Notes under the pieces: model-generated | Database searches by the model: none | Told to the model about the DNA's origin: nothing | The model's input: the letters and a program-made list of their open reading frames with translations, nothing else | Translations under genes and position numbers: made by a program | From: Fallopia convolvulus | Lineage: Eukaryota > Streptophyta > Magnoliopsida > Caryophyllales > Polygonaceae | Length of the DNA stretch: 64,000 nt | Direction: 5' to 3' | Assembly: GCA_964016875.1 (NCBI GenBank) | Contig: OZ024724.1 | Location: forward strand, 18,518,501-18,582,500 | Shown: piece after piece, positions 56,932 through 64,000 of the stretch | Layout: the number at the start of each line of letters is the position of its first letter | Numbering within the stretch: the first letter of the stretch is position 1

Positions 56932-56949
56932 TGGCGTCATTGTCGGGGA
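56932..56949 (+). promoter_or_regulatory. Primer-binding site of element B (tRNA-Asp type)
   Basis: TGGCGTCATTGTCGGGGA, three bases after the LTR, differs at three positions from the tRNA-Asp-complementary PBS (TGGCGCCGTTGCCGGGGA) typical of Athila-type elements. Confidence 0.75.
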
Positions 56950-57042
56950 GGCAACAGTGTTTGTTTGTTTATCTGTGGGTCCGGGAATAGCCCGACCCCT
57001 TTTTTGTTTTAATTTTGTTTTCTTTGTTTGTTTTCTCAGTGT

Positions 57043-59580
57043 ATGCCAGCTGGACATCGTACGCTCGAATTTGACAACACCGGTTACTATTCAGTTTTTG
57101 AACGCTCCCTGCACCGTAGACGCAGAGAAAACCGAGCCATGGCTGCACCTGAATAATTGGCTCGACAAATGGAAGTCCTCTAGAAGCGGATGGAGGAGCT
57201 ACAAGCTGATAGAGATGTCGCTGCTGCTGAAGCTGAACGTCAACGAGCCAACAATGCTCGCTTACAAGAGGAGTTCAATGCCTATCCGAGGAATGCCAAG
57301 CAATATATGCATCCAGAACTGAGGGTGCCGGAGTTTGCAATTGTGCTTCCAGAGATAGAGAAGACCTTTGAGAATAAGTCTCAATTTATATCCTTGATAA
57401 AAAGGGATCAGTTTGAAGGGAAACCTACTGAATGCCCTATGGAACATTTTAGAAATTTTCTTGACTTATGTGACACCATAGCTGCTGAAGGTGTCTCACT
57501 TGAATATGTTCTACTGAAAGCTTTTAGGTGGTCTCTTACTGGAAAGGCCCTAAGCTGGTTGGAGAGCTTACCTCCTAAGTCTATCAGGACTTGGAAGCCT
57601 TTGTATGATCAATTTCTTACAAAGTTTTTCCCTCCTGCAAAGACCACGGAGTTGAGAAAACGCATCACCTCCTATCACCAGCAACCTAATGAGACCTTTG
57701 TAGAGAGATGGGAATGATTTAAGGAAATGCTTAGACAGTGCCCTACTCATGGGCAAGCTTTATATGTTTTCCAAGAAATCTTTTTCCAGGGTATTAATGC
57801 AGAGACAAAGAACCGCATCAACACGCATACAACGTGCGGTTTTATAGAGATGGACCCTACAACTGCATGGGAATTGCTGGACAAGCTGTCCAACTATGAT
57901 GCCATGTATGGTACCTTGCAATCACCCAAGCCCTAGAGACGTCTCTACATGCCTAATAAGGAAGATGTTGACCCAGATGTCAAAAATCAACTTCTGCAAG
58001 ACGAGGTCAACCGCCTGAAGTAGCAGGTAAGTTTTCTAAAATCCTCTCAATCTTGTCAAGAATGTGGCTCTTCTGCTCATAGTACTTCTGCTTGCACTAA
58101 CATAGAGCAGGTAAGAGCCGCTGAGACATATGCTGAAGTGAACTATATGAGAGGCCCATACAGGAACCAACATAGTAATTTTGTCAGGTCAAACAATTAT
58201 CTGACGTGGGGGAATCAAAATCCAAATCCAAACTACCTAGCACCTCCACCGGATAGAATACCTGCACCGTATCGACTTCCAGGCTATCAAGAGCCACCAT
58301 CATGGGTACAAGGGTTACAGGAAGACATTAATGGAGTTGAAGCCAACCTTAACAACCAGTTAAAACGATAGGGAGAGTTCGATGTGTGGAAGAAGAATGT
58401 CGACTCCCAACTAGGGAACCTTGTTGCACAGATTCAAAGGCCACAAGGGCAACTCCCGGGCCGTCCCGAGGAGAACCCTAGAGGACAAATAGCAGCAGTA
58501 TATATTAGGAGTGGAAAGACATTACCGGAGCGTGTCCAAGCTAAAGAGAAGAGCCCCACGACTGATGAGGAAGCCACGGCTCAGCTCGGTAACGAGCCAG
58601 AGAGAGTCGTTACCGAACCTGCATACCATGATGACAATGCTCCCAGGGTCGTTAACGACCCCAACCCAGGTAAGTTTCCTATTCCGAGCTCCTCTTTTAA
58701 TCCCAAGGTCGGTAATGATCCTCTGAGCACACCAATAGACCCTAATGTCGACCCGGTAGCATCACCCCTCGAGCCCGATTTGGTTCCGAGAATGGTGAAG
58801 TCTCTTCCTTTTCCTAATAAGAAGTCTAAAGACTCTACTGAGAGTAAGTTCATGCGTTTCATAAAGATTCTCCAGGGCATAAATATTTATATCCCATTCG
58901 CTGAGGCCCTAAGCGAAATGCTGGCTTACACAAAATTCTTGAAAGATATTCTTAGTAGGAAACGATTTATTACAGAGTTGCAAGATGAGATCCGATTCAT
59001 TGCTCTACTAGAGTAACTAGGCAACCCATGGAGATTTGCCTTAACAATTGGCATAGGCGACCACAAATTCAAGGCTTTATGTGATTTGGGAGCTAGTGTT
59101 AGTTTGTTCTCTCTTTCAATCTGGTCAAAAGCAAACATGGGACCATTGAAGCCTGTAGACATGAATCTCTACATGGCGGACGGCTCAAGCGTAAAAGCTA
59201 TAGGAGTCATAGATGATTATCCCATTCAAGTTGGGAAATTCTTTATTCCAAATGATTTTATCGTCCTCGACATGCCTGCAGACCCTCAAGTCCCCATTAT
59301 CTTAGGTAGGCCATTCCTAGCTATAGCAAATGCCAGGGTAGACGTGCGGAAAGGACTCCTCACTTTTGATATTGGAGAGGAATGCGTAGAATTCAGCCTT
59401 GACCAAACCGCCAACGACCCAACTACGGCCTCACAGATCGAGTTGACCCAGCCAGAACACGACATAGCTGTTTCTAACGACTCTCCTCCAATTAACAAAG
59501 AAGACGAGAATCTCACACAGATTTCCACCGACCCCCCTGGTTCGGAAACGAGTCTCTCATACAACATGATGACAGAATAG
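57043..59580 (+). pseudogene. Element B gag-protease, seven nonsense codons, frame intact
   Basis: From ATG 57043 one frame can be followed for 846 codons without a frameshift: N-terminal helix (MEELQADRDVAAAEAERQR), capsid with FLDLCDTIAAEGVSLEYVLL, GKALSWLESLPPKSI and YHQQPNETFVERWE, CCHC knuckle CQECGSSAHSTSAC (58058-58100), PSWVQGL, tag-encoded VVNDPNPG linker, protease DLGASVSLF (about 59077-59103) and ILGRPFLAIANARVDVRKG. In-frame stops lie at 57154, 57181, 57715, 57934, 58021, 58369 and 59014. Gag would assemble particles and bind RNA; the protease would cleave it. Retroelement gag, not functional in this copy. Confidence 0.88.
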
Positions 59581-59618
59581 TTGCCAGTACAGGCTCGTTA
59601 ACGACTTCGACAACTTCG

Positions 59619-59906
59619 GTGTCAACGTCGTTTCCAATAAATCAAGGTGAGTACTCTGACCATGATTTCACTATTACTGGTTATGATCCTTCTCCATATC
59701 TTGTTCCTACACCGTACCCTACCATCTATGCCATAGAGGGGTCCAAACCCCCTTGGTTTTCGGATTTCACTAACCCCTGTGTAGGAATATCGGGCATATT
59801 GTTAGAAGATAAAGGACCAAATTTAGTGACAAAAGCCAAAAATGCCTACAAAGCTAAGTATGGGGTCCCTCAAAACCCTGACATAGCTGCGAGAGAAGCA
59901 CCTTGA
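59619..59906 (+). pseudogene. Conserved post-protease segment, element B
   Basis: About 96 codons, including GSKPPWFSDFTNPCVGISGI and NAYKAKYGVPQNPDIAA, ending TGA just before AGGTAAGT (59911). Same segment in A at 42340-42640. It may be what remains of pol after a large deletion, or a fused linker. Not recognised with confidence. Confidence 0.4.
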
Positions 59907-60269
59907 GCCAAGGTAAGTACGTCGGGCTAACGACGTTAAAAATAGCTCTTACGGGAGGCAACCCGGTTTTAGTTTTAGTTTAGTTTTTCCTTTCTTCTAG
60001 ATCTTTTTCCTAGCTTTCTTTTGAGTTTTTCAGTAGTTTAGAAGGTAGCAAGATAGAATTGTTTTTAGGCTAACCTGAAACACGAGTAGGGCTCGGAAAA
60101 TCACTCGAAAGAGGATACGCAGGCTCGTTAACGACCCCACCATGGGTCGTTATTGACCCAGTTCAGCGACCCGAAAAAGGAAACGGGAAGGTAAGTATTT
60201 TTAACCTAATCTATCCTATATCTTTTTACTTGTGCCGCCCTTATACCCTCTTCCCCTACCTCTAGCCCT

Positions 60270-61104
60270 GTCCCATAAAAACCCTTCCAAAATTCCCAAA
60301 TCCCACACTAAATCTCTCAATCCAAAGCTTAAACTCTCAAATCAATCCTATCGATTCTTCCTCACCACCGAGCGGAATCACCACCTCGTATCCCCGGAAT
60401 TTTACCCCGTTAATGAACCCGCCACCCTTGCATTCGTTACCGGAGAGAAATCAAGCTCGTTAACCACTACCAACCTAAATCTCGTTCTTCAATTTCTCAA
60501 TCCAACGGTATGATTTCTAAACCCTAACTCCTTATTTGCAAGATTCATGAATTTAGGGGTAAAAATTTCATATCTTGATCTTGTTTGAAGTGGTTGAATC
60601 GCATGTTTATTTTGCTCAATAATCTTGTGCTCCTTCTATTGGTGTTCGATCATGATCTATGAAGGTTTGTTCTTGCTTGATTTCCCATTGAAATTTGATT
60701 TGAAAAAGCATGAATTACCTTGTTCTTAAATTGAGTGATCTTCCCCATGAGTTTTTGGGCAATTTTGGCATGTTCGGGATGGGAAATCGAGCAAGTATGG
60801 GGTGCATACACCTGATTGTGTATCTTATGTGGGATTGTGTGTGATGTATGCTTGATTTATTGCAAAATTTTGGAGTCTTTAGCACTCGGAAACTGCGAAC
60901 GGTTCTCGATCAGGCTCGTGAACGACCTGTCCAGGCTCGTTGACGACCTTGCAAATTCCCTAGTCCAAAACACCAGTCCAGGATCAATACCGACCCTAGT
61001 TGGTCCGTTAACGAGGCACTTCGAGAGCAATTTCGAGACCAAGTATGGGGTCTCTTTTCTATTGATGTGTATAGATCTTATCTTGGACAATTCATATTTT
61101 GCAG
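60270..61104 (+). promoter_or_regulatory. Leader and 597-nt intron upstream of the Athila ORF (B)
   Basis: CCCATAAAAACCC (60272-60284) replaces the TATA-like string of A. The leader ends TCAATCCAACG|GTATGATTTCTAAACCC (donor 60508), and TATTTTGCAG (61104) is the acceptor, six bases before the ATG. Confidence 0.45.
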
Positions 61105-61110
61105 GACCAT

Positions 61111-62674
61111 ATGGCAAGTACTAGCAGGGCTCCAACAAGGGACCAAAAGAAGAAGAGGACTCAACGGTCCCCATCTCCCCCGCACATGGATAATGTGATT
61201 CTGCGCACCCAAGCTCAAGCCGACCGCTATGATGCCATATTAGAGAAGGACCACTACACTATGTGGTTCTCAAGGTCGAGTGCTAAGGCAATGAAGATTT
61301 ATGAGGATGTCAAGGATGCCTTTGAAATTCTAGGACTGCCTCATTTGTTGAAGAAAGAAGAGGTATCGCACTACCCGGCTCTTACTTTTGAGTTCTTGGC
61401 CACGCTTGAGACGAGATTCCCAACCAAGACCTCGGAAGGACGGATACGATTCCGTTTGGGCAATGTTAATCACGAGTTCACTATGGGAGAGTTGAACGGT
61501 TTTCTCGAGCTTCCTAATCCTTCTTGGGATTACAATCTCAAGGACTACAAGGTTATAAGGACTTGGAGCTACATTACCGGGGAAGTTGAACCCTCCGTTG
61601 CAACACTTTCCGAGGCAAGCATCATCAACCCCATTTTCCGGATCATTCTCCGTGTCTTAGTTGCTACATTTTGGCCCAAGAGAGAGTTGAATAGGCCAAC
61701 AAGGACAAAGTTGCATGCCTCCGAACCATAGTCTTTGAGGATCCCGCCCCATTGAACTTGGGGTATGAGTGGATACAATATGTCGAGAAGCAAGGGGCCA
61801 AGTCCAAGGAGGTATGGTGCGGTAATTTGGTTAGTCTCTTGGCGGCCAACCTCGGAGTCAATCTTTCTCTCTACACGCCGTCCCGTGCCCAATTGCTCAA
61901 CAGGAACTACTAGTTCACCTCCAACATTTTTACCCATGTTGAGGGAGGGTGTACCACCAGAGTACAAGGCCGAGATGTCATCCCCACCGGGGGTAAGTTG
62001 GAGCTTCTTTACGTACCAAATTGGTACGAGACATGTACGGGTCATGCATTCCCATTAGAACATAAACCGCAGGATGAGCCATCATTGAGGCCGTGTGTGA
62101 CACGGTTTGCTAGAGAAGGAGTGGCAATGGATGATGATGATGAAGAATCTGAGGCAGGAATAGAGGCGGGCACGGAAGAGCTCGACAACGAGGAAGATGA
62201 CCTCGATACTAAGATTCTGGGCAACAACAGCTTCGTTAACGAGCCCACCAGGGTCGTTAACGATCACTTCGAGGCTACTACCGAGGCACACGACTTCGGT
62301 AACGACCCCCGCCGCCACCTACCGAGCCCCATTCTTATGGTCTTATGCCCTACAATCCAGTAATCTTTCAAGACCACTTCCAGCCTCACAACCACTACCA
62401 ACCACCTCCTCAGCCCGCTTACACTGGATCAATTGTCCCACCTCCATGGGCCGAAGATCTATCATCTCAGATGCAGCAACTTCACCTACAACAGACACAA
62501 TTCCACCAGAGGATGGATAGGTGGGAGAGTGTCTATTCTGCTCGTATGGCGCTAGATGATGCGAGGCATCAGCAGAGAGAGAGGCGGATGATGCAGAGCG
62601 TTGGAGGACGATGTACGATTTTTTGGGGAACTTTGAGCACCGGTTCCCACCACAAAGGCGTTGATTCAGTATGA
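61111..62674 (+). pseudogene. Athila ORF (PF03078-like) of element B, broken
   Basis: Starts MASTSRAPTRDQKKKRTQR and is open for about 207 codons, with WFSRSSAKAMKIYEDVKDAF, RFRLGNVNHEFTMGELNGFL and WSYITGEVEPSVATL. A frameshift near 61720 is followed by a stop near 61912, then an acidic patch (DDDDEESEAG, about 62130), tags reading FVNEPTRVVND, and a further frame change near 62300. The Pro/Gln-rich C-terminus (PPPWAEDLSSQMQQLHLQQ) ends near 62674. Lesions differ from those in A, so each copy decayed separately. Function of the family is unknown. Confidence 0.8.
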
Positions 62675-62760
62675 GAGTTGTTTCTTTTCTGCTTCAAAAA
62701 TCTTGTAAGTTTTTCTGTTTTCTTTTTCTTTTCTATTCTTTTCTTCTGCTTATTTTTATT

Positions 62761-62793
62761 ACAGTGGGGACACTGTAAATTTAAGTATGGGGT
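62761..62793 (+). promoter_or_regulatory. GNRA hairpin followed by PPT-like 11-mer (B)
   Basis: ACAGTG-GGGA-CACTGT at 62761-62776 and AAGTATGGGGT at 62783-62793, after a pyrimidine tract (62705-62750). Same as A except for loop bases. Confidence 0.5.
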
Positions 62794-64000
62794 GGAAAAG
62801 GGTAGAAAACTTGTGTCTTGTTTGTTTTATGTGTCTTGTGTGTTTTAAGTAGTTCTTGGTTTCATAAAAAATCAAAAATCACAAAAAAATTGAAAATTTT
62901 GAAAAAAAAAAGAGTTTTAGAATGGATAAATACCCTTTTCTTATGGTTCTATGATAGTAGTTTCTAGCATGATCATATAATTCATTGCATGCATGTCTTT
63001 GATAGTATAACCTGATGCTTAATATAAAGCTGTTTTTATAGAGGAATAGCATTTGATGAAACTGAGCATGTATACCTTTTAGCATAAGTGATGCAATCCA
63101 ACAAGATAATTACCTTGTGAGTTATTTTTGGCCTTATAGGGAGAACTTCAAAAATCCCTCTTCTTTTCTTGTGTGATTTTACTCTCTTTATGCATATTAT
63201 CTCTTGGAATTGTGATGGTTATCTATTTCTTGACGCCTATATAAGATTTATAGTTCATTACTAGTGGAAGTCATATGATAAAGAACTTATTTTCATAAGC
63301 CTTATTTATCCTTGTCCACCCTTACATTATCCCTCTTTTTGAAGCCAATTTGAGCCTGAAGCCTTTTATTTTTAGCTCCAAAAAAATTATTCCCTAGCCG
63401 AGATAAGCTTGACCCTATCCGGGGATTAGGACTTAGATTGGAGAGGATTGTTTTTGTTGAGTGAAAAGTTGTAATTGGTTCAAAAATTTAGGGTTTTTGG
63501 GAAGGGTAGATTGGAAGTCTCTTGTTTTATTTTGTAAAAATCTCTTAGTAAGAAAGGATGCACAAAAGAAAGTTGTGGTTGAAGGAAAAAAGAGAAGATG
63601 AGTACACGAAGAAGCTTGTTAACGACCTAATTGGTTCGTTAATGAGGCTGCGAGAAAAAATAATGAAAAAGAGCTGAAAAAAATAAAAAATGAGAGAAGT
63701 AAGATGTGCATTTGTGTTTAAAAGATAGGCCAGAGATTCTCTTAAGTATGTTTTATGAGACTTTCTAGGATATGTTGGGTGAATGAAAGGAAAGTGCATA
63801 ATGTGAGTGAGTTTGGTATATTCTTTTATGAGAAGTTTTGGTGATGTGTCAGTTTTTAGGAGTCTTTGATTCCCGGATATAATTAGTACCACATGACCAA
63901 AATATTTCCACGCCTTATTGTCTTTACCAAGCCCCATTACAACCCGGCCGAATGGAAGCTTCTATGAAGTTTTTCATTGAGCCTAAGTTCTCTTGATGAT
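62794..64000 (+). other. 3' untranslated region of element B (cut by the window end)
   Basis: Collinear with element A 45448-46690. No coding frame. A tag pair lies at 63613-63645. Confidence 0.7.

Larger units (their letters stand above)
56292..64000 (+). mobile_element. Athila-type gypsy element B (pol-less), runs off the window
   Basis: Truncated 5' LTR (56292-56928), PBS, gag-protease, conserved post-protease segment, promoter-intron module, Athila ORF, hairpin, 3' untranslated region. Its 3' LTR would begin roughly 300 bp beyond the window, judging from element A. RT, RNase H and integrase are missing at the same place as in A. Confidence 0.85.

Overview
This window is nuclear DNA of a flowering plant, almost certainly a eudicot, from a repeat-rich and gene-poor (heterochromatin-like) region. 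I see no intact host protein gene. Nearly everything recognisable is transposable-element DNA: Ty1/copia and Ty3/gypsy LTR retrotransposons (chromovirus-type solo LTRs and Athila-type elements), CACTA, Mutator-like and PIF/Harbinger DNA transposons, a Helitron and a LINE remnant. Base composition, GT-AG introns, (A)AACCCTAA-type leaders and the element families all point to a plant. I cannot name the species.

Layout. 1-877: minus-strand LINE ORF1 remnant. 1030-1350: CACTA-like subterminal repeats. 1350-4210: AT-rich DNA with degenerate tandem repeats. 4219-11908: an element with about 45-bp palindromic inverted termini and an 8-bp target duplication, filled with a captured-gene-like stretch, TGATGAC repeats, a chromovirus-type LTR and, inside that LTR, a 2.0-kb Helitron. 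12071-15842 and 17307-21227: two related Mutator-like elements (12- and 11-bp target duplications), each carrying a tRNA-like sequence, GGTTCA arrays and a possible two-exon minus-strand mini-gene; the second lies inside another inverted-repeat element (16893-21802). 22379-23785: a solo Athila-type LTR with a perfect 5-bp target duplication. 25282-25770: telomere-like minisatellite. 27349-~31650: a CACTA remnant split by a 2.2-kb solo LTR. 32050-32450: a possible small transcription unit with 42-bp repeats. 32943-34510: a PIF/Harbinger remnant.

34560-52570 is a nest four deep: an old LTR-like sequence holds a copia element (34964-52375, TSD TAGGC); that copia holds a ~3-kb solo gypsy LTR (36336-48764); and that LTR holds an Athila-type element (A, 39088-48505). 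53055-55300 is a CACTA TNP2 pseudogene with a 773-bp internal tandem duplication. 55300-64000 holds an Athila fragment (C) and a second, nearly complete Athila-type element (B) that runs off the window.

The most interesting system is the Athila-type family (A, B, C plus the solo LTR at 22379). A and B both lack reverse transcriptase, RNase H and most or all of integrase at the same place. Both keep gag-protease, then an apparent internal promoter and leader intron, then an Athila ORF. Their sequence is studded with a short palindrome (core CGTTAACG) in LTR, untranslated and coding parts alike, and with five copies of an 11-mer identical to the 3' polypurine tract. The solo LTR at 22379-23785 carries a different palindrome (TCGGGCCCGA type) at the same two LTR positions. 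This looks like a family-specific but position-conserved signal in a non-autonomous retroelement lineage. All coding parts are broken by stops or frameshifts, so none is predicted to be functional as it stands.
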